Made by a program: the position numbers and the translations under genes
Origin: JAVVHH01 sp964657565
GTDB taxonomy: Bacteria; Pseudomonadota; Alphaproteobacteria; Acetobacterales; Acetobacteraceae
Assembly (NCBI GenBank): GCA_964657565.1
Contig: CAZZVQ010000014.1
Coordinates: 1 to 64,000 of the forward strand
Length of the DNA: 64,000 nucleotides
Direction of reading: 5' to 3'
The notes under the pieces: generated by a model
Seen by the model: the letters and a program-made list of their open reading frames with translations, nothing else
Databases searched by the model: none
What the model was told of the DNA's origin: nothing
Shown here: in pieces, positions 8,399 to 15,617 of the stretch
Position numbering within the stretch: the stretch's first letter is position 1
Layout: each line of letters begins with the position of its first letter

Positions 8399-8413
8399 TT
8401 AGAGAATTTCTAA
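8399..8413. promoter_or_regulatory. Candidate XRE operator (imperfect palindrome)
   Basis: TTAGAGAATTTCTAA has perfect outer arms TTAGA/TCTAA and a single mismatch inside. It is an AT-rich island in GC-rich DNA, between the XRE start (8377) and the predicted -35 element at 8423. This is where a small XRE repressor would control both directions. Confidence 0.55.
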
Positions 8414-8422
8414 AGTTTCGTA

Positions 8423-8452
8423 TTGACCGTCCGCAACGAAACCCGGCATATC
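8423..8452 (+). promoter_or_regulatory. Candidate sigma-70 promoter for the Y RNA/rsr/rtcB transcript
   Basis: TTGACC (8423-8428) is followed after 18 bases by CATATC (8447-8452). A start about seven bases later falls at 8459-8460, the 5' end of the first Y-RNA stem. The agreement between the predicted start and the RNA fold is the main support. Confidence 0.5.
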
Positions 8453-8459
8453 CTCCCGC

Positions 8460-8520
8460 GACGGGCCGGATCGGGCTGGGTTATCTGAGAAATCACCCGG
8501 TCTGAGATATTATGACCGTC
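8460..8520 (+). ncRNA. Y-RNA-like element 1 (short form, 61 nt)
   Basis: The ends GACGG (8460-8464) and CCGTC (8516-8520) form the terminal stem. The 5' strand reads GGGCCGGA followed by CTGGGTTATCTG, and CTGGGT pairs with ACCCGG. It shares the block GGGCCG(A/G)A...GGGTTATCTG with the two longer elements downstream and resembles the conserved Ro60-binding strand of animal Y RNAs (hY4 has GUGGGUUAUCAG). There is no inserted module, only a hairpin loop of about 13 bases. It precedes rsr, whose product binds Y RNAs in other bacteria. It is the weakest of the three. Confidence 0.6.
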
Positions 8521-8529
8521 AACAAGTTA

Positions 8530-8639
8530 GGCGCGGGCCGAAGCTCGAGGGTTATCTGCCAAATGCAAGGCGGCACGAAAGTGCAACGCGTGCGTTGCCC
8601 GGAAACGGGCATACCCCTCGGCAACACCATGTCCGCGCC
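8530..8639 (+). ncRNA. Y-RNA-like element 2 (110 nt, three internal hairpins)
   Basis: The terminal stem pairs GGCGCGGG (8530-8537) with TCCGCGCC (8632-8639), including one G-U. Then comes the asymmetric internal loop typical of Ro-binding Y RNA stems, and CGAGGG pairs with CCCTCG. The conserved strand GAGGGTTATCTG is present. The interior holds hairpins GCAC-GAAA-GTGC, GCAACG-CGTG-CGTTGC and GCCCG-GAAA-CGGGC, two with GNRA tetraloops. The outer three base pairs are swapped relative to element 3 with pairing kept, which is covariation evidence for a functional fold. Likely partner: the Rsr protein encoded downstream. Confidence 0.78.
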
Positions 8640-8656
8640 ACTTTGCGTGCGTTGGC

Positions 8657-8683
8657 CCGGGCGGCGATGACATGACCGCCCGG
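8657..8683 (+). terminator. Strong hairpin between Y-RNA-like elements
   Basis: CCGGGCGG (8657-8664) pairs perfectly with CCGCCCGG (8676-8683) around an 11-base loop and is followed by only three T residues. It may be a weak terminator or processing barrier separating the first two RNA elements from the small ORF and third element. Confidence 0.5.
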
Positions 8684-8706
8684 TTTGGATGTGAAAGGAG
8701 ACTATC

Positions 8707-8796
8707 GTGACAAGATTTACTCGACTGCATTGCGACGCGATGGGCTCCGGACGCTTCGGCCGACCGCAAACGAAATCGGCGCCAGAGCAGGCATGA
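8707..8796 (+). CDS. Small 29-residue ORF in the RNA-repair operon
   Basis: A GTG at 8707 is preceded by AAAGGAG with six-base spacing, one of the best ribosome binding sites in the window. It opens 30 codons ending in TGA at 8794-8796. The peptide begins MTRFTRLHCDAMGSGRFGRP and is basic. It lies between the second and third Y-RNA-like elements on the rsr strand. No domain can be recognised at this size. It may be a genuine small protein, a leader peptide, or the remnant of a longer gene. Confidence 0.45.
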   Translation: MTRFTRLHCDAMGSGRFGRPQTKSAPEQA

Positions 8797-8816
8797 ACAT
8801 CATTTCAGACATCACT

Positions 8817-8915
8817 CCGGCGGGCCGGAGCGCGAGGGTTATCTGGTCGCTCGGGGTTCGAATCCCCGCCGCCTAACAAGGCGGGAGCAACCCCTCGCCA
8901 CAGCATGCCCGCCGG
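8817..8915 (+). ncRNA. Y-RNA-like element 3 with tRNA-like T-arm (YrlA-like, 99 nt)
   Basis: The terminal stem CCGGCGGG (8817-8824) pairs with CCCGCCGG (8908-8915). Then comes the internal loop and GCGAGGG paired with CCCTCGC. The conserved strand CGAGGGTTATCTG is identical to that of element 2. The inserted module contains CGGGG-TTCGAAT-CCCCG, a tRNA T-arm with the canonical GGTTCGAATCC sequence, and a second hairpin CCGCCT-AACA-AGGCGG. This matches the known architecture of bacterial YrlA RNAs, in which a Ro-binding stem carries a tRNA-mimicking module. It ends 23 bases before the rsr start codon. Confidence 0.85.
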
Positions 8916-8938
8916 TCATTTGCGACACGAGGCGGGCC

Positions 8939-10522
8939 ATGAAGCACTATCTCTCCATCCTTGCGCGACGGGTCGCAGCGATCACTCCGCAGCACAGCCC
9001 GATCGCACGCACCGTACCGAACAGCGCGGGCGGGCACGCCTTCCCGGTCGACGACTGGACCCGGCTGGACCGCTTCCTCGTCCTCGGTTCGGAGGCGGGC
9101 AGCTACTATGCCAGCGAGGCCGCGCTCACGTGCGACAACGCCCAGGCCGTCCTGCGTGCGATCGCCAGCGATGGCGAGCGGGCCGTGTCGCGCATCGTCG
9201 CCGTCAGCGAGAGCGGGCGGGCGCCGAAGAACGACCCGGCGCTGTTCGCCCTGGCGCTCGCCGCGGCGGCCGATGACCTCGGCACGCGCCGTGCGGCGCT
9301 GGCCGCGCTGCCGCTCGTCGCGCGGACCGGGACGCATCTGTTCCAGTTCGCCGCCTTCGTCGAGGGGTCGCGCGGGTGGGGCCGGTCGCTGCGCCGGGCT
9401 GTGGGCGCGTGGTATGCCGCGCAGCCGGTGGAGCGGCTCGCCTACCAGTTGGTGAAGTATCGCCAGCGCGCGGGCTGGTCGCACCGCGACCTGCTGCGCC
9501 TATCCCACCCGGTGGTCGCCGAACCGGCGCGTGCGGCGATGCTGGAATGGGCATGCCGTGGCACCGAGGGCGAGGTGCTGCCCGCGCTGGTCCGTGCCGC
9601 TGCCGAGCTCGGCCGGACCACGGATGCGGCAAATGCGGCGGCGCTGATCCGTGCGCACGACCTGCCGCGCGAGGCGGTGCCGACGGCGCTGCTGAACGAG
9701 GCGGCGGTGTGGGCGGCGCTGCTCGAGCGCATGCCGTTGACGGCGCTGGTCCGCTCGCTGGCCAAGCTGACGGCGGTGGGCGTGCTGCGTCCGCTCGGCG
9801 AGCAGCTTCCGCTGGTGCTGTCGGCCCTCGGCGATGCCGATCGCATCGCCCGGGCTCGGCTGCATCCGTTGTCGATCCTGATGGCGCTGCGCACCTACGC
9901 GCAGGGTCGGGGGGATCGCGGCGGGCTGCAGTGGGAGCCGGTGCAGGCCGTGGTCGATGCCTTGAACGCGGCGTTCTACACCGCCTTCAAGATGGTCGAA
10001 CCCACGGGCAAGCGGCTGTTGCTGGCACTGGACGTGTCGGGCTCCATGGCTGCGGGTCGCGTCGCCGGGTCGTCGCTGACGCCGCGCGAGGCATCCGCAG
10101 CCCTGGCGCTGCTGACGGCGGCAACCGAGCCCCAGACCCACATCGTGGGGTTCGGGGCGACGATGGTGCCGTTGCGGCTGTCGCCGTCGATGCGTCTGGA
10201 CGATGCGGTGCGTGCCGTGTCGGGCCTGCCGTTCGGGGCGACCGACTGCGCTCAGCCGATGCTGTATGCGCTGGAGCGGGGCATCTCGGCCGACGCGTTC
10301 GTTGTCTATACCGACAGCGAGACGTGGGCGGGGGCGATCCACCCCGTGCAGGCGCTGCGCCAGTATCGCGAGCGGACCGGCATTGCCGCGAAGCTCGTTG
10401 TGGTGGGGCTGGTGTCGAACGGGTTCAGCATCGCTGACCCGGACGATGCCGGCATGCTGGACGTGGTCGGCTTCGACACCGCCGCGCCCGCCGCGATCGC
10501 GGATTTCATCCGCGGGACGTGA
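8939..10522 (+). CDS. rsr: Ro60 orthologue Rsr (TROVE/HEAT-repeat ring with VWA domain)
   Basis: A 527-residue protein with an N-terminal TROVE domain (residues about 15-340). It opens MKHYLSILARRVAAITPQHS and contains AFPVDDWTRLDRFLVLGSE. The C-terminal von Willebrand A domain carries a complete MIDAS motif DVSGSM near residue 364, GATDCAQPMLYALE, and YTDSETWAG. Length fits bacterial Ro60 proteins (about 530). Family members form a ring that binds misfolded RNA and, through Y RNA, associates with PNPase for RNA decay. The gene directly follows three Y-RNA-like elements and precedes rtcB, a known neighbourhood for Rsr. Cytoplasmic. Confidence 0.93.
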   Translation: MKHYLSILARRVAAITPQHSPIARTVPNSAGGHAFPVDDWTRLDRFLVLGSEAGSYYASEAALTCDNAQAVLRAIASDGERAVSRIVAVSESGRAPKNDPALFALALAAAADDLGTRRAALAALPLVARTGTHLFQFAAFVEGSRGWGRSLRRAVGAWYAAQPVERLAYQLVKYRQRAGWSHRDLLRLSHPVVAEPARAAMLEWACRGTEGEVLPALVRAAAELGRTTDAANAAALIRAHDLPREAVPTALLNEAAVWAALLERMPLTALVRSLAKLTAVGVLRPLGEQLPLVLSALGDADRIARARLHPLSILMALRTYAQGRGDRGGLQWEPVQAVVDALNAAFYTAFKMVEPTGKRLLLALDVSGSMAAGRVAGSSLTPREASAALALLTAATEPQTHIVGFGATMVPLRLSPSMRLDDAVRAVSGLPFGATDCAQPMLYALERGISADAFVVYTDSETWAGAIHPVQALRQYRERTGIAAKLVVVGLVSNGFSIADPDDAGMLDVVGFDTAAPAAIADFIRGT

Positions 10523-10526
10523 CCAT

Positions 10527-10555
10527 CTCCGGCAGCCGAGACCCGGCTGCCGGAG
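10527..10555 (+). terminator. Perfect 12-bp hairpin between rsr and rtcB
   Basis: CTCCGGCAGCCG pairs with CGGCTGCCGGAG around the loop AGACC, followed by TTT. It starts four bases after the rsr stop. It is strong enough to lower read-through into rtcB or to protect the rsr mRNA end. The short T-run makes complete termination doubtful. Confidence 0.65.
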
Positions 10556-10583
10556 TTTCAACTTGAAGCGAAAGGAGGCGGCC

Positions 10584-11939
10584 ATGCGTCGCCCGAGTGC
10601 CTACGAAACCCGTGCCCGCGAACTGGCGATTGCTGCTGGCCTCGATCCCGATGCCCGTGTGGCGCGTCCGGGTGAGATCATGTCCAAGGAGGGGGGCGCC
10701 CGCGGCTGGCCCGTCTGGTGCACGTTCCGCGATGCCGCCAAGGCGGAGCGGACCGACCGGCTGCTGGCCGCAGTCGAGCTGCCGGCGCAGCTGGACGCCT
10801 ACAAGGATGCAGCGCTGACCGTGTTCGGCACGCACGAGGCCTCGACTCTCGGGCAGATGCGCAACTGCATGGGCGTGGGCAATGTCGTAAGTGGCGTCGT
10901 TTGTGCCGACGGCCACCTTGGCTACGCGCAGCCGGTCGGCGGCGTAATCGCCTATGAGCGGCAGATCAGCATCTCCGGCGTCGGGTTCGACATCGGCTGC
11001 GGCAACATGGCCGTGCGGCTCGACACGCCGTTCGCCGCCATCGCCGACCGGGTGCCCGCGATCCTGGCCGATGTGCGCCAGGTGATCTCGTTCGGCGTCG
11101 GCCGGGCCAACGCCGAACGGGTCGAGCATGCGCTGCTGGACGACGACGAGGCGTGGGCAGCGTCCGACATGGGCGCCTACCGGCAGAAGGCGGCGGCGCA
11201 GCTCGGCACGGTCGGCTCGGGCAACCACTATGTGGACCTGTTGGTCGACGAGGCCGGGTCCGTCTGGATCGGCGTCCACTTCGGCAGCCGCGGCCTGGGT
11301 CACACCACGGCCACGCGCTACTTGAAGGCCGCCGGCGGCAAGGACGGCATGCACGTCCCGCCCGCCGTGGTGGACGAGGACGGTGAGCTCGGCCGGCGCT
11401 ACATCGCGGCCATGGAGCTGGCGGGTCGCTACGCCTATGCCGGGCGCGAGTGGGTGGTGGAGCGCGTGCGCCAGATCATCGGTGGCGCGGTGACCGACAT
11501 GGTGCACAACCACCACAACTACGCCTGGCGGGAGACGCATGACGGGCGGGAGGTCTGGGTGGTGCGCAAGGGCGCCACGCCGGCTTGGCCCGGCCAGCGC
11601 GGCTTCGTTGGCGGATCGATGGGCGACGACGCCGTGATCATCGAGGGCATCGACAGCCCGGCGTCGGCCGCGGCGCTCTACTCCACGGTGCACGGTGCCG
11701 GGCGGCTATTCGGGCGCATGGCGGCCAAGCGGACATTCACCCGGGCCCAAATGGATGCTTGGCTGAAGCAGCGCGGCGTGCTGCTGGCGGGTGGCGATCT
11801 GGATGAGAGTCCGATGGCCTATCGCCGGCTGCCCGACGTGCTTGCCGAACACGCCGGCACCATCCGGGTGCTGCACACGCTGCGTCCGTTCGCGGTCGCG
11901 ATGGCGGGCGAAGGCGAGTTCGATCCGTTCAAGGACTGA
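10584..11939 (+). CDS. rtcB: RNA-splicing ligase RtcB
   Basis: A 451-residue RtcB, which joins 2',3'-cyclic phosphate or 3'-phosphate RNA ends to 5'-OH ends using GTP and Mn(II). Hallmark motifs in order are ADGHLGYAQPVGG, GVGFDIGCGNMAV (metal-ligand Cys), VGSGNHYVDL, HFGSRGLGH, NHHNYAW, KGATPAWPGQRGFV and TVHGAGR. The histidine in HGAGR (about residue 370) is the guanylylated nucleophile. The ATG at 10584 follows AAAGGAGG. In operon with rsr, it supports an RNA repair role after RNA damage. No archease or rtcA is present in the window. Confidence 0.95.
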   Translation: MRRPSAYETRARELAIAAGLDPDARVARPGEIMSKEGGARGWPVWCTFRDAAKAERTDRLLAAVELPAQLDAYKDAALTVFGTHEASTLGQMRNCMGVGNVVSGVVCADGHLGYAQPVGGVIAYERQISISGVGFDIGCGNMAVRLDTPFAAIADRVPAILADVRQVISFGVGRANAERVEHALLDDDEAWAASDMGAYRQKAAAQLGTVGSGNHYVDLLVDEAGSVWIGVHFGSRGLGHTTATRYLKAAGGKDGMHVPPAVVDEDGELGRRYIAAMELAGRYAYAGREWVVERVRQIIGGAVTDMVHNHHNYAWRETHDGREVWVVRKGATPAWPGQRGFVGGSMGDDAVIIEGIDSPASAAALYSTVHGAGRLFGRMAAKRTFTRAQMDAWLKQRGVLLAGGDLDESPMAYRRLPDVLAEHAGTIRVLHTLRPFAVAMAGEGEFDPFKD

Positions 11940-11944
11940 GAGCT

Positions 11945-11970
11945 GGTCCGGGGTGGCGACGTCCCGGACC
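11945..11970 (+). terminator. Hairpin downstream of rtcB
   Basis: GGTCCGGG pairs with CCCGGACC across a 10-base loop, starting five bases after the rtcB stop. There is no T-tract, so it may be an mRNA 3'-end stabiliser. The remaining bases to 12215 show no gene. Confidence 0.45.
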
Positions 11971-12215
11971 ACAGCGACGGTCAACCGACCGTAGCTTCGC
12001 ATAGCCGCCAAACTGACCACGAAATTGCCGGCCGTGAACAGACTGTCGGCTTTGGAGCTGCAAGGGTGAGCAAGCGGACATTCCCGTTGCTTGTCTTCTC
12101 GGCAGCTTCGACACAAAGCCGACTCTCGCTGTCCTCCCAACGGCCCCCAGGCTTTCCCGCAAACGATGGAGTTTCGGGAACGCGCTGCGGCAAGCCATCG
12201 GCAGCCCGGTGGCGT

Positions 12216-12869
12216 TCACGCATAGCGGGTACCCGAAAGCGCAGCCCGTGTGCCGGTAGTCCCACGATCGATCAAGGTCAGGAACATGCGCCTTGCCGCC
12301 TCCGCATCGCCCGTTGCCCTTAGCAGGGCGTGCGCGCGCGCAAATGCGATGCTCCACGTAGACGCAATAAGCGTAGCGCCGAGATAGGCGTCAGCATCGT
12401 CCTGCGGACGGCCGACCTCGTCGGCCAACACCGCCGCCAGCGCATAGACGAAATCGTCGCGCATCTGACGTGCGCGCGCCTTCAGGGCTTCGCTCGCCAG
12501 CGAAGTCTCGACGAACGCCCGCGTCTCGGCGCACAACGGGAACATCGGGTGTTGCTGCGCGACCATGTTCTGCGCGAGCATCCCCAACGCCTCGATCGGC
12601 GACGTGCCCGGCGGTCGCGACCGAATGGCCTTGAACGCGACCTCCCGCGCCTCCTGCTCGCGGTCGAAGAACATGTCCTCCTTGCGAGGGAAGTAATTGA
12701 ACACCGTCATCCGACCCACGTCGGCGGCCTCCGCGATCTCGTCGATCGTCACGCGGTCGAAGCCACGCGCCATGAAGAGGCGGGTGGCGGCATCGGAGAT
12801 GGCTTGGCGGGTGGCGAGCCGCTTGCGGGTTCGTCGGTCAGCTGCGGACTTCATCACTGCTTGCGCCAT
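12216..12869 (-). CDS. TetR/AcrR family transcriptional regulator
   Basis: A 217-residue TetR-family repressor. The N-terminal DNA-binding domain (residues 10-65) contains RQAISDAATRLFMARGFDRV, TIDEIAEAADVGRMTVFNYF and PRKEDMFFD, the standard three-helix pattern. The C-terminal ligand domain is helical. It is divergent from an FAD monooxygenase, with only 49 bp between the starts. That gap holds an inverted repeat, so it most likely represses the monooxygenase gene and itself until a small molecule binds. The inducer is unknown. Confidence 0.88.
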   Translation of the reverse strand: MAQAVMKSAADRRTRKRLATRQAISDAATRLFMARGFDRVTIDEIAEAADVGRMTVFNYFPRKEDMFFDREQEAREVAFKAIRSRPPGTSPIEALGMLAQNMVAQQHPMFPLCAETRAFVETSLASEALKARARQMRDDFVYALAAVLADEVGRPQDDADAYLGATLIASTWSIAFARAHALLRATGDAEAARRMFLTLIDRGTTGTRAALSGTRYA

Positions 12870-12893
12870 TACATATACTCAGTACAATGTAAT
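12868..12893. promoter_or_regulatory. Candidate TetR operator
   Basis: ATTACA (12868-12873) and TGTAAT (12888-12893) are perfect inverted arms flanking an inner palindrome TACT-C-AGTA. The site lies in the 49-bp gap between the TetR gene and the FAD monooxygenase, overlapping where either promoter must be. Confidence 0.6.
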
Positions 12894-12918
12894 ATTCCAT
12901 CCATTTTTAGGTTGTCCC

Positions 12919-14079
12919 ATGGCTCCGTCAATCATCGATTCTACTGCGCTGTCGACGAGCCATCGACACGTGCTGGTCAGCGGGGCTGGTTTTGCGGGGC
13001 TCGCAACCGCCTATTGGTTAAACCAGCTTGGGCACCGGGTCACGATAGTGGAAGCGGCGACGGCATTGCGTCGAGGCGGGACCCCCGTCGACATTGAGGG
13101 AGAGACGATCGATGTCCTGACCCGGATGGGGCTTATCGAGGCGATGCTTGCCAAGGCGCTTCCGCCTCGAGATTTTGAGTTCAAGGACGAGAATGATGTG
13201 ACGTTGGGCGCGATGGAGGCAGACAGCGATCCGGCAGCGCAGGCGCGCTATGAGATTCACCGCGACGATCTGTTGGACCTCCTTATGGGCGCGCTGCCGG
13301 ACGAGGTGGAGGTGCTGTTCGGTCGATCCATGGAACGCCTTGTCGAGAACCCGGACGGCGTATCGGTGACGCTAACCGACGGAAGCCAGCGTGACTATGC
13401 GCTGGTATTCGGGTGCGATGGGAATCGCTCGAACACGCGTCGGCTGCTGTTCGATGCGTGCGACCAGTTCACCTACTTCATGGGCGGGTACTTTTTCCTG
13501 AAAGTCGTGCCACATACTGGGCTGCTGCCAGCGAACCGGTCGCAGGTGTTCAGCGTGCCGGGCCGCACGGCGCTGCTTAACGGCTATGACGATCGCACCG
13601 ATATCGGGTTCGGCTTCCGGACCGATCAAGAGATCAAGTACGATTACCGCAACCGAGCTCAGCAGCGTAGCCTCATCCAGGCATATTTTGACGGCTTGGG
13701 ATGGAAGGTGCCGGCGATGCTCGCGAGCGTAGAAGCCGCCGACGACTTCTACTTCGACAGGATCAATCAGATCAGGATGCCGTGCTGGTCCCGGGGACGT
13801 GTCGCCCTGGTCGGCGATGCGGGCTATTGCCTCTCGCCGCTCGCGGGCTTCGGCGGGTCGATGGCGATCATCGGTGCGGGCCGTATGGCGGATTGCCTCA
13901 AGCGCTATCCCGACGACCACGCCACGGCCTTCCGGCATTACGAGGACGGGCTACGCCCCTTCGTCGAGGACGTGCAGCAACGGGCCGCCACCAGCGGTTT
14001 GGAGATGATGTTCCCCGCCGACGACGCCGAGTTCGCGGAACGGGACCGGAAACTCGCCGCGGGTGAAATCGACCTGTAG
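12919..14079 (+). CDS. FAD-dependent monooxygenase (PHBH fold, TetX-like)
   Basis: A 386-residue class A flavoprotein monooxygenase. The Rossmann fingerprint GAGFAGLATAYWLNQLG is followed by the acidic ribose-binding VTIVEAA, a central DGNRSNTRRLLF (the DG motif), and GRVALVGDAGYCLSPLAGFG (the GD motif that binds FAD and NADPH). It would hydroxylate an aromatic or polyketide-like small molecule, as TetX and similar enzymes do. The chosen ATG at 12919 is the first in frame after the divergent promoter. Regulation by the adjacent TetR is likely. A role in drug inactivation is possible but unproven. Confidence 0.87.
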   Translation: MAPSIIDSTALSTSHRHVLVSGAGFAGLATAYWLNQLGHRVTIVEAATALRRGGTPVDIEGETIDVLTRMGLIEAMLAKALPPRDFEFKDENDVTLGAMEADSDPAAQARYEIHRDDLLDLLMGALPDEVEVLFGRSMERLVENPDGVSVTLTDGSQRDYALVFGCDGNRSNTRRLLFDACDQFTYFMGGYFFLKVVPHTGLLPANRSQVFSVPGRTALLNGYDDRTDIGFGFRTDQEIKYDYRNRAQQRSLIQAYFDGLGWKVPAMLASVEAADDFYFDRINQIRMPCWSRGRVALVGDAGYCLSPLAGFGGSMAIIGAGRMADCLKRYPDDHATAFRHYEDGLRPFVEDVQQRAATSGLEMMFPADDAEFAERDRKLAAGEIDL

Positions 14080-14638
14080 CGGCGAATCTTTCCCATGAAG
14101 AAACTGGAATGGTCCTTCGCGTCGCGCCAGGCTACGTCCGGATTCCACCCATCCCGGCCATTGTTACGTAAGGTCGCTGTCCGTCAAACGACCAGAACCC
14201 GGCCACACATCGGTGGTCCGGAAAAAGGGATGCGAATGAGAGTAATCGGACAGATTGTACGTGACTCTGTTGCACGGATCACGGCTGCGTCCGCTGGGGT
14301 AAGATGATGCTCATGTCGTTCCCCGTCACTGTCCGGGGTGGGTTGTCGTCCCGTTCAAAGCCAATGCCGAGCGTCGCCATCACATTCCAAAGCAGCGTTC
14401 AACCCTTCCTCGACGTTCGCGTCGCCGTTCTCGACGGCACTCTGGAGAACTCGTTCCGCAAGCTTTATCCCAAATTCCGACCGGTCCGGTCTGAACAGCG
14501 CCGTAGCCTGAGTCCCCACCCTTATGCATGCTCTCGACGATGCCAGCGTCATCCATTCGATGATCCACAAAAAGTCGTTGACGTGAACATCGAGCGCGGG
14601 TGAATTTCGGTCCTAGACAAAGTGTCGGAAGGATCATC
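14080..14638. other. Gene-poor stretch before the arsenic island
   Basis: About 560 bases without a convincing gene. Short frames exist on both strands (one of 99 codons at 14304-14603, one of 71 at 14355-14570 minus) but neither resembles a known family or has a good ribosome binding site. No terminal repeats of a mobile element were recognised. Confidence 0.5.
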
Positions 14639-15013
14639 GTGGATGCACAGCAAGCCGTTGGAGCCCTGGGCGCCCTCGCGCACGGGCATCGGCTCGCCAT
14701 CTACCGGATGCTGGTTGAGACTGGATCGGGCGGGCTGTCCGCGGGCCTGATCGCCGAGCGCGTCGGCGTACCGCCGTCCTCACTCACCTTCCATCTGCAC
14801 CACCTTCTGCGCGCTGGACTCGTCACCCAGCGCCGGCTGAGCCGACAACTCTTCTACGCGGCCGACCTCGACTAAATGAACGGGCTGATCGGGTACTTGA
14901 CCGAGAGCTGCTGCGGTCGTGGTACGGCCGATCCCGTCTGCGATCCGTCCCGCGCCCCCGCGGCTCAGTCGACGGCGGCTGTATCCGGTCCCGCACGAAG
15001 GAGATCGGCATGA
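14639..15013 (+). pseudogene. arsR: arsR-type arsenic repressor interrupted by a stop codon
   Basis: GTG 14639, six bases after AAGGA, opens an ArsR/SmtB winged helix: VGALGALAHGHRLAIYRMLV, LIAERVGVPPSSLTFHLHHL, then RRLSRQLFYAADLD. A TAA at 14873-14875 interrupts it. The same frame resumes at once with ATG and NGLIGYLTESCCG, the usual C-terminal helix with the vicinal cysteine pair used for As(III) binding in the AfArsR-type repressors, to a stop at 15011-15013. The TAAATG arrangement could permit reinitiation, but the repressor is probably inactive as one chain. It heads the arsC-arsH island. Confidence 0.75.
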
Positions 15014-15210
15014 GGCGGCTGTCGGTGCGCATTGCGATTCGCAGCCTTGTCGGATCGACGCACGTCGGGGGCGCGCTCGTCATGGTCGATCTTCCCGGCT
15101 TCGTGGCCGCCCCGCTCGCCGGCGCCGCATGCGGCGCGGCGCTGATCGGCTGGCTGCTGCGAGAGCCCGCCGGACTCGAAACCCCCGTCGCTGAGGAAGC
15201 TGTGCCATGA
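15010..15210 (+). pseudogene. Remnant of aquaglyceroporin (AqpS/GlpF-like) C-terminus
   Basis: A 66-codon frame whose DLPGFVAAPLAGAACGAALIGWLL matches the last membrane helix of MIP channels, preceded by IAIRSLVGSTHVGG, a distorted version of the helix before it. The NPA pore segments are absent. In rhizobia the order arsR-aqpS-arsC-arsH is known, with AqpS releasing As(III) made by ArsC. The position between arsR and arsC fits exactly. It overlaps arsC by 4 bp. Confidence 0.6.
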
Positions 15211-15617
15211 GTGTCACGATCTACCACAATCCCGGCTGCGGCACGTCGCGCAACACGCTGGCCATTATCCGCGCCACGGGCCTCGAGCCCCTGATCATCG
15301 AGTATCTGAAGACTCCACCGCGCCGCGCGACCCTGCAGGGACTGGTGGCGCGGATGGGAGTGCCTCTGCGTCAGATTCTGCGCGAGAAGGGCACGCCGTT
15401 CGCCGAGCTCGGGCTGGGCAATCCTTCGATCTCCGACGACGTGCTGCTGGACGCGGTCGAGGCGCACCCGATCCTGATGAACCGGCCGATCGTGGTCACG
15501 CCGAAGGGCGTGGAGCTCTGCCGTCCTTCCGAACTCGTGCTGAGCCTGCTCGACGGCCCGCTGCCGGAGAACTTCGTCAAGGAGGACGGCGAGCGCGTCT
15601 CAGTGAAGCTGTTCTGA
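15207..15617 (+). CDS. arsC: Arsenate reductase (glutaredoxin-dependent)
   Basis: A 136-residue ArsC of the glutaredoxin-linked (R773-like) class. It begins MSVTIYHNPGCGTSRNTLAI, where the Cys of NPGCGTSRN is catalytic. Later conserved pieces are EYLKTPPRRATL, LREKGTPFAELGL and MNRPIVVTPKGVELCRPSE with the arginines that bind arsenate. It reduces As(V) to As(III) in the cytoplasm using glutathione and glutaredoxin. Length is typical. Its TGA overlaps the arsH ATG (TGATG), so the two are coupled. It appears intact within an otherwise eroding operon. Confidence 0.95.
   Translation: MSVTIYHNPGCGTSRNTLAIIRATGLEPLIIEYLKTPPRRATLQGLVARMGVPLRQILREKGTPFAELGLGNPSISDDVLLDAVEAHPILMNRPIVVTPKGVELCRPSELVLSLLDGPLPENFVKEDGERVSVKLF

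Noticed and set aside
8841..8885. A tRNA gene, because GGTTCGAATCC and a following hairpin resemble a T-arm
   Set aside because: There is no acceptor stem, D-arm or anticodon arm in place, and the segment is enclosed by a Y-RNA-type stem shared with another element, so a tRNA-mimic module is the better reading.
14304..14603. A 99-codon gene before the broken arsR
   Set aside because: No ribosome binding site, composition unlike neighbours and no recognisable domain.
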